Shown here one piece after another: positions 53,192-61,943 of a stretch of DNA of 64,000 nt; within the stretch, counting starts at the first letter, position 1, and every line of letters starts with the position of its first letter. Source of the stretch: Lachnospiraceae bacterium UBA3804 (GTDB lineage: Bacteria > Bacillota > Clostridia > Lachnospirales > Lachnospiraceae); NCBI GenBank assembly GCA_002368665.1, contig DFEK01000009.1:1-64000 (forward strand), read 5' to 3'. The notes under the pieces were generated by a model. That model saw nothing but the letters and a program-made list of their open reading frames with translations, ran no database searches and was not told the DNA's origin. A program made the position numbers and the translations under genes.

Positions 53192-55411
53192 TTACCTGCT
53201 CCTGGGATTTGCCGGACTGCCCTTCTTAACCGGTAAGCGAAGAATCCAAAGAAGGACACAACCGAACAATGTTACCAAACTAAGCCCGTCTGCCACAAGC
53301 CAGTCGGGCTTTTCTTTTACGCCTACATGAATCGTTCCGTGATAGCCACTAGGTACAACGATACCGATGCAGCCGTCGCTTCCGCTTTGAAGCTCATATT
53401 TGTTGCCGCCATCATCCCATGCCGTATATCCGGGGAATAAGAATAAAGGTACGCTGACCACCTGCGCGCAGATCGTATCGTTAACCACCTCCGCATCCAA
53501 ATTGGATCCGGATTTATGTACAGCGTCTAAGTACGGCTGTCCAAGTAAAACATCCTCGAAAGGAATATTGTAAATATCGGTATTGATATCCAGATAGTCT
53601 TTCGTGATGTAGCGACGGTTACGCATCTGCTCATCGTATACTCTTCTCGGATTGTCGCTTTGAACCAGTTTCTGCGCGGTAAAGAGCGCACCGATCAAAA
53701 TAACTGCTGCCGTAAGCATGGATACCGTCTGTACCCATTTTTCCTTCTCCACGCATTTCAGGCCGTAGCCAAGTGCAACGCATTCAAAGAGTGTTGCAAA
53801 CGAAAGATAACGCCATGGAAACTGAATGACGCCGAAGAGTTTCACAAAAATCTTTCCGCCTTCTCTGACTAAATACCAAGGGAAAAGATTGGTGCAAAGA
53901 AACATATAAAGAACCGTAAGTGCCAGACTTAAGAAAAACATCTTCGCCTCATGCTCCTTGCGCTTCTTCCAGATCATCGGAACAATAAGGAGCAGCAAAA
54001 CAAAAACGAAGCCGCAGGATAAGCCCATTGAAAGCGGCATTTCTCCACGAATACCGTGAATGATATCTTCCGTCACACCGTCGAATTCTCCGGTCGGGAA
54101 AAAGAGTTGGCTGACAAACAGTGCGTTCTCACCGATGTCGAAATTCGTCTCCGCACGCATATAATAGTTCAGTCCCATCGCCTGTTTCAGGGGCAGGATA
54201 AACCAAAGATTCAGAAGCACCGTGATCAAACCCGCAATCAAAAGATCAATCCAGGTTCTGTTACGGATAATCTTCTTGGCATATGTGAATAAAAGAATCA
54301 TGCCGACGAATACCAGCATCAGACAGGATAACAGATGTGACTGCAAAATAGCGGTGAACGTAACTACCAAAAGCAGGATATTGCGTCTCTTCGTCGCAAA
54401 ATCCTTCTTCTGTTCTCTGACCAGTCGCATAAATGCTGCAAGAAACAGCGGAAAAAACATCATTGCGAGCGCTTCACCGATCGCGTAACGATAGTGCACG
54501 GTCTCGATACGGTAAAATGCCAGCGTGTACAATGCGGAAATTAACACAGCCTTCTTTTTATCCTGAAACAGCGCATCGAAAGAAGCATAGGAAATCAGTG
54601 CCGTTCCCAGATGAATGGCAAACAGCATGATCAGGAAAACCGCATGAATACTAAATCCCGCAAAGCGCAGGAATGCGGGTACATATAAGAACAGTTCAGG
54701 GTAATACTGGGGATTGGCATTTCCGTATCCGTAGAACGGTGTCGGAGCGACACGAACCGGAAATTGTCCGGAGAGAAGGGCATCTTTGATTCCCTCGATA
54801 CGATATAAATGAAACGTAAGATCATGTCCGCCGGTTAAATATCCCGTATAAACGGGCAGTGCTGCGATCAGTCCGATAAGAACAGCCGCAAAAATCCACT
54901 TGTCTTTGGTTTTGGCATACCAGACGGCGATCAGATTGGATACGATAAACAAAAGTCCCAAAGAAACGGCCAGCACTCTTAAATCGCTGTGATTCTGAAC
55001 GAATTCCACTCTGTCGACGGAAATGCTTTCTCCGTCAAATTCGGTCAGTTTCACCTGGAAATGAGAACAGGGCGCGGTCAAATACATATGCGCTTTCTGA
55101 ACCGTATTTTCCGGAAGCAGATTTAAATCCCTGTCATAGTGGATCTGGCTGCAGGTACTGTCATCATCGGTGAATTCGTAATAATTGTTTCCGGTTGCGG
55201 CCGTATAGTAGAAGAAAACTTCATAGGAGCCGACGGGAAGTCCGTCCGTTAAACCGATATAATAATTCGTCTCCTGCATACTGTATGCATATTGGATCCG
55301 GCTTCCGTCAAGTGTAATCGTCCGGCAGGGTAACACAACGGAAAGCACTGAGATAAGTGCCACCAATGCTACCTGCGCTATGATAATTCCCACTTTCAGC
55401 TTTGTTTTCAT
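53192..55411 (-). CDS. PTPS-related polytopic membrane protein (GT-C-like)
   Basis: The 739-residue protein has an N-terminal helix, an extracytoplasmic beta-rich domain (residues about 25-145), then about ten to eleven transmembrane segments and a C-terminal extracellular domain followed by a last helix. The segment GGHDLTFHLYRIEGIKDALL with QFPVRVAPTPFYGYGNANPQYYPELF matches the '6-pyruvoyl-tetrahydropterin synthase-related' membrane family. That family looks like GT-C/YfhO glycosyltransferases using lipid-linked sugars. ATG 55411 has GGAAAG 8 nt upstream. It follows the second CPBP gene by 16 bp. Confidence 0.85.
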   Translation of the reverse strand: MKTKLKVGIIIAQVALVALISVLSVVLPCRTITLDGSRIQYAYSMQETNYYIGLTDGLPVGSYEVFFYYTAATGNNYYEFTDDDSTCSQIHYDRDLNLLPENTVQKAHMYLTAPCSHFQVKLTEFDGESISVDRVEFVQNHSDLRVLAVSLGLLFIVSNLIAVWYAKTKDKWIFAAVLIGLIAALPVYTGYLTGGHDLTFHLYRIEGIKDALLSGQFPVRVAPTPFYGYGNANPQYYPELFLYVPAFLRFAGFSIHAVFLIMLFAIHLGTALISYASFDALFQDKKKAVLISALYTLAFYRIETVHYRYAIGEALAMMFFPLFLAAFMRLVREQKKDFATKRRNILLLVVTFTAILQSHLLSCLMLVFVGMILLFTYAKKIIRNRTWIDLLIAGLITVLLNLWFILPLKQAMGLNYYMRAETNFDIGENALFVSQLFFPTGEFDGVTEDIIHGIRGEMPLSMGLSCGFVFVLLLLIVPMIWKKRKEHEAKMFFLSLALTVLYMFLCTNLFPWYLVREGGKIFVKLFGVIQFPWRYLSFATLFECVALGYGLKCVEKEKWVQTVSMLTAAVILIGALFTAQKLVQSDNPRRVYDEQMRNRRYITKDYLDINTDIYNIPFEDVLLGQPYLDAVHKSGSNLDAEVVNDTICAQVVSVPLFLFPGYTAWDDGGNKYELQSGSDGCIGIVVPSGYHGTIHVGVKEKPDWLVADGLSLVTLFGCVLLWILRLPVKKGSPANPRSR

Positions 55412-55427
55412 TCTAAAGTCTTTCCGT

Positions 55428-56474
55428 TTATCCCAAGGATAACCTGACATAATACAGTACAAATACGGCAACCGCCACAAAGAAATAAACGGACATACCG
55501 GGATTGATCAGTGCTACCCGGCTGCCCTGAAATACATCATGCTCCGCATATTCGAGACGGAACTTCTTCCTGAATAAAAGAATGATAAATACAATCATTC
55601 CGGCGAGGCAGATTCCGCCGACCACATACATCCAGACGGTATAGGTCATAAGCTGCGGTTTAATCTGCGCGCTTAACGCTTCCATTTGCTGTTTCAGGGC
55701 CGCATCGCCGGTCTTGGCATATTCTTCCGTCATTTCCTCCAGAAGCGCTAAATTCTCTTTATTGGAAAATCCTGCCATAAAGAAAGACAATACATAATTA
55801 AACAGATTCATGATCATATGAAGCGCAATGACAACCCATACCTTTCCGGTACGAAGGTAAATAAAGGCAAGAAATCCGCCCATGATCAGTGCGTAGAAAA
55901 AGAGGGAAAAACTGCCCTGGAACAAAGCATACATGATCGCGGAAGTCAGAATGGCAGCCCACTCTCCGTATTTCGCCGTGCGATCGATCAATACTTTACG
56001 GAAAACGATTTCCTCGACAATCGGAACCAAAAGGCCGAGAACCAGGATTCTTAGAAGAACGGATGAATCAAACGAAAGATTCTGCACCATTTCACCGGTT
56101 GCCGCACTGACGCCCGTCATCTTCATCACGGTACGGTTTGCGACGGAACCGATCAAAGATCCGAATCCGTTAATTCCAAACAGAATCAGAACCGAAAGCA
56201 GGAACTTTCCAATGCCTATTTTATGCTGTTCGGGCACCTGTTTATCCATATTGCGATTCATAAGGAGAAACAGTCCAAACGCAATTCCATACAGAAAGAT
56301 CATATCATTGAGAAACGAAAACGGTACCTTCCACTGCTCCACCGTTTCCGGACTTAAGAGTTTACGGAATGCAAAAGAAGAAAGGAGTTTTAAGATCGTT
56401 CCTCCCGCAAGAAAAGCTGCTGCCGCAAAGGCATATCGCTGATATGAAATTCGCATGTTGATTCTGTCTTCCAT
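55428..56474 (-). CDS. CPBP family intramembrane metalloprotease (second)
   Basis: The 348-residue protein has eight or more transmembrane segments, with EEIVFRKVL (EExxxR) and a later IALHMIMNLFNY that supply the CPBP catalytic residues. The insert between the last helices is rich in Gln and Glu (residues about 240-275). ATG 56474 has only a weak AGG and lies 9 nt after TATAAT (complement of 56484-56489), so the 5' leader is very short. It is cotranscribed with the PTPS-related gene. Confidence 0.88.
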   Translation of the reverse strand: MEDRINMRISYQRYAFAAAAFLAGGTILKLLSSFAFRKLLSPETVEQWKVPFSFLNDMIFLYGIAFGLFLLMNRNMDKQVPEQHKIGIGKFLLSVLILFGINGFGSLIGSVANRTVMKMTGVSAATGEMVQNLSFDSSVLLRILVLGLLVPIVEEIVFRKVLIDRTAKYGEWAAILTSAIMYALFQGSFSLFFYALIMGGFLAFIYLRTGKVWVVIALHMIMNLFNYVLSFFMAGFSNKENLALLEEMTEEYAKTGDAALKQQMEALSAQIKPQLMTYTVWMYVVGGICLAGMIVFIILLFRKKFRLEYAEHDVFQGSRVALINPGMSVYFFVAVAVFVLYYVRLSLG

Positions 56475-56503
56475 GACCTAATAATTATACTATTGATTGA
56501 CAA

Positions 56504-56545
56504 AAAAAGAAAGCCTGAGGGATCGCTCCGACAGGCCTTCCTTTT
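56504..56545 (-). terminator. Terminator of the feo operon
   Basis: On the minus strand AAGGCCTG pairs with CAGGCTTT (8 bp with one U-G), followed by CTTTTTTTG. It lies just after the feoB stop. On the plus strand no gene needs it. Confidence 0.8.
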
Positions 56546-56558
56546 TTAAGGAATAGTA

Positions 56559-58991
56559 TTAAGCACGTTTGGTGGATTCTTTGTATTTTTTGATAAAGAG
56601 CATGTAGATCATGCAAAGCAGTAATGCTGATGCCACGATGATTCCGATGACGTTGGCATTTCCGGTGAAAATCTGACCGAACTGCGTAATCATTAGCGCA
56701 ATCACATATGCAAAACCGCACTGCCATGCAATTGCAAACCATGTCCATTTGGCGTTGTTCATCTCTCTCTTGATTGCACCGATGGCTGCAAAGCAGGGGG
56801 CGCAAAGAAGGTTGAATACCAGGAAGGAGAATCCGGTAATTCCGGTAAAGGTCTGAGCCAGTACCTGATATACGGTCATGCCTTCCACACCGCCGTAGAG
56901 AACACCCATGGTTCCGACAATGTTTTCCTTTGCAACAAGACCCGTAATGGATGCAACGGCTGCCTGCCAGTTGCCCCATCCAAGCGGTACGAAGATCCAT
57001 GCAAGCACTCCTCCGACCTTGCCCAAAATGGACATATCCACTTCATCCTCGGCAAGCATTCTGAAGCTTCCGTCCGCTACACCGAAATTAGATAAGAACC
57101 AGATTACGATGGTGGACAGTAAAATGATCGTACCTGCCTTCTTGATAAAGGACCATCCACGCTCCCACATGGAACGAAGGACATTCTTTAATGTCGGCAT
57201 ATGATAAGCCGGGAGCTCCATAACGAAAGGAGCGGGTTCTCCGGAGAACATCTTGGTTTTCTTTAAAATGATACCGGAAATGATAATGGCTGCCATACCG
57301 ATGAAATATGCACCGACGGAAACAAAAGGTGATCCGTTAAAGAGTGCACCCGCCATCATGGCGATGAAGGGAATCTTGGCACCACAGGGAATGAACGTTG
57401 TCGTCATGATCGTCATTCGTCTGTCTCTTTCGTTTTCAATCGTTCTGGATGCCATGATACCCGGAACACCGCAACCGGTTCCGACAAGCATCGGGATAAA
57501 GGACTTTCCGGAAAGGCCGAATTTACGGAAAATACGGTCTAAGACGAAGGCAATTCTTGCCATGTATCCGCAAGCCTCGAGGAATGCCAGCAGGAAGAAT
57601 AATACAAGCATCTGCGGAACGAATCCGAGCACGGCTCCGACACCGGCGATAACACCGTCTAAGATCAGGCTTCTTAACCAATCCGCACAATTGATCTTAT
57701 CGAGCAATCCTTCTACAAGTACCGGAATACCGGGAACCCATACGCCATATGCTGCAGGGTCGGGCTCTTCGCCTTCATACTTTTCAAAGATATCAACTGC
57801 ATCCGTCAATTCGTCATATGTATAAGTAACATCTTCCGTGGAAAGGGTTTCCTCATCTTCCAGGGTATAATCCGCAGTGGCACCGGTCTCGATCTCGGCA
57901 TAAGAAGCTTTGATCGTTTCGACGTCGGATTCCTCATCCAGGCCGATGAATGCATCGATTACATTGGCTGCTTCGCCATACTCTTCGCTTGCCTCGTTAT
58001 AAGCTTTTGAGCCGATGCCGAATAAGTGCCAGCCGTCTCCGAACAGTCCGTCGTTTGCCCAATCCGTCAGTTTGGTACCCGGTGCAAACGGTGCCATGGA
58101 AAGCATATATACCAGTGTCATGATAATGGCAAAAATCGGAAGTCCGAGCCAACGGTTGGTGACGATTTTATCGATCTTATCGGAAACCGTCATTCCGGAA
58201 GTATTTTTCTTCTTGTAGCATGCCTTGATTACGGATGCGATGTAAACATATCTTTCGTTGGTGATAATGCTCTCCGCATCGTCGTCAAGTTCTTCCTCTG
58301 CCGCTGCGATGTCGTTCTCGATGTGATCGATCGTTTCCTTGGGAAGGTTTAACTGCTGCAGAACCTTCTCATCACGCTCGAAGATCTTAATGGCGTACCA
58401 TCTTTGCTGTTCCTCGGGAAGGGAATGAACGGACACTTCCTCGATATGAGCCAGCGCATGTTCCACAGCGCCGCTGAAGGAATGCTGCGGAATCGTTTTA
58501 CTGCCTTTTGCAGCCTTGACAGCCTCTTCGGCAGCTTCCATTACGTTCTCGTTCTTCAATGCGGAAATTTCCACGATCTTGCAGCCAAGCTGTCTGGACA
58601 GCTCGTCAATACGGATTTCATCTCCGTTTTTGCGAACCACATCCATCATGTTGATGGCGATTACAACCGGAATACCGAGTTCGGTCAGCTGCGTGGTTAA
58701 ATATAAGTTTCTCTCTAAGTTCGTGCCGTCAATGATGTTTAAAATCGCATCCGGACGTTCACCGATCAAATAATCTCTTGCAACCACTTCCTCCAAAGTG
58801 TAGGGAGAAAGGGAATAGATACCCGGAAGGTCGGTAATGGTTACATCATCATGTTTCTTTAATTTTCCTTCCTTCTTCTCTACCGTAACGCCGGGCCAGT
58901 TTCCCACAAACTGGTTCGATCCGGTAAGTGCGTTGAATAATGTTGTTTTTCCGCTGTTGGGATTACCGGCAAGTGCTATTCTGATACTCAT
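56559..58991 (-). CDS. feoB: Ferrous iron transporter FeoB
   Basis: The 810-residue iron importer has an N-terminal G domain with GNPNSGKTT (residues 8-16), NWPGVTVEKKEG, DLPGIYSLSPY and NMMD. It also has a helical GDI-like domain and two Gate domains in about eleven transmembrane helices (GCGVPGIMASRT; PCGAKIPFIA). An insertion of about 110 residues (acidic, residues about 320-430) lies between the first helix and the next. Its ATG overlaps the stop of feoA by 4 bp. It works with two FeoA proteins encoded upstream. Confidence 0.96.
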   Translation of the reverse strand: MSIRIALAGNPNSGKTTLFNALTGSNQFVGNWPGVTVEKKEGKLKKHDDVTITDLPGIYSLSPYTLEEVVARDYLIGERPDAILNIIDGTNLERNLYLTTQLTELGIPVVIAINMMDVVRKNGDEIRIDELSRQLGCKIVEISALKNENVMEAAEEAVKAAKGSKTIPQHSFSGAVEHALAHIEEVSVHSLPEEQQRWYAIKIFERDEKVLQQLNLPKETIDHIENDIAAAEEELDDDAESIITNERYVYIASVIKACYKKKNTSGMTVSDKIDKIVTNRWLGLPIFAIIMTLVYMLSMAPFAPGTKLTDWANDGLFGDGWHLFGIGSKAYNEASEEYGEAANVIDAFIGLDEESDVETIKASYAEIETGATADYTLEDEETLSTEDVTYTYDELTDAVDIFEKYEGEEPDPAAYGVWVPGIPVLVEGLLDKINCADWLRSLILDGVIAGVGAVLGFVPQMLVLFFLLAFLEACGYMARIAFVLDRIFRKFGLSGKSFIPMLVGTGCGVPGIMASRTIENERDRRMTIMTTTFIPCGAKIPFIAMMAGALFNGSPFVSVGAYFIGMAAIIISGIILKKTKMFSGEPAPFVMELPAYHMPTLKNVLRSMWERGWSFIKKAGTIILLSTIVIWFLSNFGVADGSFRMLAEDEVDMSILGKVGGVLAWIFVPLGWGNWQAAVASITGLVAKENIVGTMGVLYGGVEGMTVYQVLAQTFTGITGFSFLVFNLLCAPCFAAIGAIKREMNNAKWTWFAIAWQCGFAYVIALMITQFGQIFTGNANVIGIIVASALLLCMIYMLFIKKYKESTKRA

Positions 58992-59218
58992 ACTGTCTCC
59001 TCCACTTCCACCATCTCGGCGTCAGCCTTTCTGAGGCTTAACTCATAACCTCTGACGGTAACCTCAATCGGATCGCCCAAGGGAGCCACTTTTCTCACAT
59101 ACACCTCTACTCCTTTGGTGATTCCCATGTCCATGATCCGGCGCTTAATCGCACCTTCTCCGTGAAGTTTCACGACTTTCGCCACTTCCTTCACTTTCAC
59201 GTCTCTGAGTGTTTTCAT
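58988..59218 (-). CDS. feoA: FeoA family protein (second of two)
   Basis: The 76-residue SH3-like protein assists FeoB. The family pattern AKVVKLHGEGAIKRRIMDMGITKG and ending PLGDPIEVTVRGYELSLRKADAEMV is clear. ATG 59218 has AGGAGG 10 nt upstream. The codon at 59248 lies before that site and is rejected. It overlaps feoB by 4 bp and follows the other feoA by 47 bp. Confidence 0.95.
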   Translation of the reverse strand: MKTLRDVKVKEVAKVVKLHGEGAIKRRIMDMGITKGVEVYVRKVAPLGDPIEVTVRGYELSLRKADAEMVEVEETV

Positions 59219-59265
59219 ACTTTTGCATCCTCCTGAATCTATCTGCATCGAATACCATTCGCAGA

Positions 59266-59478
59266 TTACACCATGATTTTCTGTGCCATCTCCTTGCTGA
59301 TGGCAACGCGGGAATCCTTAACATTCACAATCACATTTCCGCCCATCTCGTTTACAACGGTAACCGCTCCTCCAACAACAAAGCCCAGATTTTCAAGATG
59401 CTGCTTGATCTCCGGCTTCCCGCCTACCTTCTTGATGATGTTTTCCTCTCCGATTGTTGCGTATCCCAATGGCATCAT
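59266..59478 (-). CDS. feoA: FeoA family protein (first of two)
   Basis: The 70-residue SH3-like protein contains EENIIKKVGGKPEIKQHLENLGFVVG and ends with NVKDSRVAISKEMAQKIMV, the common FeoA ending. AGGAG precedes two adjacent ATG codons at 59478 and 59475; the second has the better spacing. It is the first gene of the feo operon, right behind the operator region. Confidence 0.93.
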   Translation of the reverse strand: MMPLGYATIGEENIIKKVGGKPEIKQHLENLGFVVGGAVTVVNEMGGNVIVNVKDSRVAISKEMAQKIMV

Positions 59479-59520
59479 TTTCTCCTCTTGACCTTTCTTT
59501 CGCCCAGTGGTAATTCACAA

Positions 59521-59617
59521 CTAACATTCGTTAGTGTATACTAACCTATGGGCCAAAATTACGGTTAGCCATCGCTAACCATTTGAAAGTATAGTATTAT
59601 TTCTTTTTTCTGTCAAC
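59521..59617 (-). promoter_or_regulatory. feo promoter with two GTTAG-N6-CTAAC operators
   Basis: On the minus strand TTGACA (complement of 59612-59617), 17-nt spacer, TATACT (complement of 59589-59594). The repeats are GTTAG/CTAAC at 59565-59580 (spacer CCATCG, extended to GGTTAGC/GCTAACC) and at 59531-59546 (spacer TGTATA). An extra CTAAC lies at 59522-59526. The first copy covers the transcription start. The GGTTAG/CTAACC half-sites resemble DtxR-family operators, but DtxR sites have a single base between the arms. The -35 abuts the end of the AraC gene. Confidence 0.8.
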
Positions 59618-60351
59618 TACTCTTCGGAAAAATATTTATACTTTCCCGGAGTGGATCCCATATACCGTTTGAAAACACTCACGAAGTAACTTTGACTGGA
59701 GAATGCCAGGATATTGGCGATCTGAGAAGGGGTGTATTCCGCATATTTTAACATATTCGCAGCGGTTTCGACTTTCTTTACGGTAATATATTCGGAAACG
59801 GACATTCCGGTTTCCTTTTTAAATAACCGGCTTAAATACCCCGGTGCAATTCCTACTTCATCCGCAAGATCGCCCAGCAGGATCTTTTCATGCAGATGGT
59901 CGTAAATATAATGAACGGACGTGGCAATATGGCGGGAATACACTCTGCCGACGCGCACCGCCTTCATTCGCTCGGTATAGTCCCTGACCATTTTACGGTG
60001 CAGATTGGAAATCTGTTTCAGTGACACCGCACGGTCCGCTTCATTGATATAAAGGTCACTGATCAGATACGCCTGCTCATGCTCCATCCCGCCCTCAATG
60101 CAATACCGGGCCAGCATGGCAGCTGTAATCGCAAAATGATATTTAAAACTCTGCAGGCGGTTTTTCGAAAGCATGCCAAATCCGGATTTGTCGCAGAAAT
60201 CCACCTTCAGTGTTTTCTCGACATCTTTCGAATTGCCCGATTTAACCGCATTGTAAAACTCAATCTCCGGAGAAAATGGAGCGTGATACAGCATTTCCTC
60301 ACGCATCAGGTATTCGCGGTAGAGAAGTTCCTTGCCGATTGTCTTATCCAT
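59617..60351 (-). CDS. AraC family transcriptional regulator
   Basis: The 244-residue regulator's C-terminal 100 residues form the double helix-turn-helix (LGDLADEVGIAPGYLSRLFKKETGMSVSEYI, then IANILAFSSQSYFVSVFKRYMGSTPGKY). The N-terminal part (FSPEIEFYNAVKSGN, FAITAAMLARYCIEGGM) is the ligand-independent helical type common in Firmicutes YesN-like regulators, without a cupin. It is divergent from the GH16-GH5 operon, which it probably controls. Its stop codon touches the feo promoter. Confidence 0.92.
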   Translation of the reverse strand: MDKTIGKELLYREYLMREEMLYHAPFSPEIEFYNAVKSGNSKDVEKTLKVDFCDKSGFGMLSKNRLQSFKYHFAITAAMLARYCIEGGMEHEQAYLISDLYINEADRAVSLKQISNLHRKMVRDYTERMKAVRVGRVYSRHIATSVHYIYDHLHEKILLGDLADEVGIAPGYLSRLFKKETGMSVSEYITVKKVETAANMLKYAEYTPSQIANILAFSSQSYFVSVFKRYMGSTPGKYKYFSEE

Positions 60352-60509
60352 ATTTTATCCTCGTTTGAAGCAGATTTGTTTGTTTTACAAGATATCATTA
60401 TTTTATCATATTTGTCATTATTTTAATATAATGTTATTTGCTTTTTTTCTATACTGAAATTATCAGTAATGTTTTTTGGGGAAGCAAACCAAAAAGGAGG
60501 CTACAAACG

Positions 60510-61928
60510 ATGAAAAAGATGAAAAAGACAGTTGCTGTTGCTCTGAGTACCACAATGGTTCTCGCCCTGTTTGCAGGATGCAACAAAACCAAAATTTCCA
60601 CGGAACCCGTAAGTACGGAACCCGCTGCATTTGTCGAGGAAGTTACCGTTCCCGAACTGGACGGCTATACTTTGCTTTGGAACGATGAATTCTCCGGGGA
60701 TGCAATGGATGAAAGCATCTGGAGCTACGATCCGCACGAACCCGGCTGGACCAACGAAGAATTACAGGAATATACCACCTCAACCGATAATGTATTCACA
60801 CGGGAAGGCAAAATGGTTTTGAAAGCCATTAAGACCACCGATGAAAACGGAAAAGATTATTACACTTCCGGTAAGATCAAATCCCAGAACAAGAAAGACT
60901 TCATGTACGGCAAAGTTGTTGTCAGTGCCAAAGTTCCCGAGGGACAGGGACTCTGGCCTGCTATCTGGATGATGCCCACCGATGAAAGTTTCTACGGTCA
61001 GTGGCCCAAATGCGGCGAGATCGACATCATGGAAGTTTTGGGAAGCGATGTAAAAACCGCTTACGGAACCGTACACTATGGCGAACCTCACGCTGAACAG
61101 CAGGGCACCGTAAACCTTACTTCCGGCTCTTTTGCCGATGACTTCCATGAATATTCCGTAGAATGGGAACCCGGTGAAATGAGATGGTACATTGACAATG
61201 AATTATACTTAACCGTAAATGACTGGTTTACCGCAGTAGCAGGCGAGGATGAGAAACCCTATCCCGCACCTTTTAACCAGAACTTCTTTGTACAGCTGAA
61301 CCTGGCTGTAGGAGGAACCTGGCCCGGAAACCCGGATGAAACTACCGATTTTGACAATGCGGAATTTCTGATCGACTATGTTCGTGTTTATCAGAAACCC
61401 GAATACGATACCAATGTAAAGAAACCCGAAAAGGAATTCAAACAGGCAGACGAAACCGGAAACTATATCACCGGCGGCGACTTTGCGGATCCCGAAGATC
61501 TCGGTACCGATTTAGACGAGGGCAAGGACTGGACCTTCCTCTTATTTGAGGGCGGCGAAGGCAGCGCATCCATCGAAGACGGAACCATGGTCATTAAAAC
61601 CGAAGCGGAAGGTAATGTGGATTACTCCGTACAGCTTGTCCAGCCCGGACTTCCGATGTACAAAGGACACAGCTACCGCTTAACCTTTGACTGCTGGGCA
61701 GATGAAGAAAGAGAACTGATCACCTGCGTATCCGCACCGAATGCAGGATGGATCAGATATCTGGAAGATACCACATTTACCGCAACCACCAAACCCCAGA
61801 CCTTTACCTATGAGTTCACGATGACCGAAAAGGATGACAACTATGGTCGTTTGGAATATAATATGGGTAATAAGGGCTCAACGGCTACCGTTTATATCAA
61901 GAATGTACGCCTTGAGGAGATTGAATAA
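60510..61928 (+). CDS. GH16 beta-glucanase (licheninase type) lipoprotein with C-terminal carbohydrate-binding domain
   Basis: The 472-residue protein has a lipoprotein signal ending LFAGC (Cys24), then a GH16 domain at about residues 45-315. The catalytic EIDIME places the nucleophile E170, D172 and acid/base E175, and WTNEELQEY and GLWPAIWMMP precede it. The C-terminal 150 residues, NYITGGDF...YKGHSYRLTFDCWAD, resemble a CBM4/9-type module. It should cut beta-1,3-1,4-glucan or laminarin at the cell surface. AAAGGAGG lies 9 nt before ATG 60510; the frame open from 60438 has no site. It forms an operon with the GH5 gene. Confidence 0.93.
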   Translation: MKKMKKTVAVALSTTMVLALFAGCNKTKISTEPVSTEPAAFVEEVTVPELDGYTLLWNDEFSGDAMDESIWSYDPHEPGWTNEELQEYTTSTDNVFTREGKMVLKAIKTTDENGKDYYTSGKIKSQNKKDFMYGKVVVSAKVPEGQGLWPAIWMMPTDESFYGQWPKCGEIDIMEVLGSDVKTAYGTVHYGEPHAEQQGTVNLTSGSFADDFHEYSVEWEPGEMRWYIDNELYLTVNDWFTAVAGEDEKPYPAPFNQNFFVQLNLAVGGTWPGNPDETTDFDNAEFLIDYVRVYQKPEYDTNVKKPEKEFKQADETGNYITGGDFADPEDLGTDLDEGKDWTFLLFEGGEGSASIEDGTMVIKTEAEGNVDYSVQLVQPGLPMYKGHSYRLTFDCWADEERELITCVSAPNAGWIRYLEDTTFTATTKPQTFTYEFTMTEKDDNYGRLEYNMGNKGSTATVYIKNVRLEEIE

Positions 61929-61943
61929 TATAGGAGGGTTATT

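Noticed and set aside
55411..55480. A longer N-terminus for the PTPS-related protein starting at 55480
   Set aside because: It would overlap the upstream CPBP gene and place extra residues before a normal signal helix. ATG 55411 has a good ribosome binding site.
59531..59581. Reading the feo palindromes as a classical Fur box or DtxR box
   Set aside because: They do not match GATAATGATTATC, and the arm spacing of 6 differs from the 1-base spacing of the DtxR consensus. Kept as a new motif instead.
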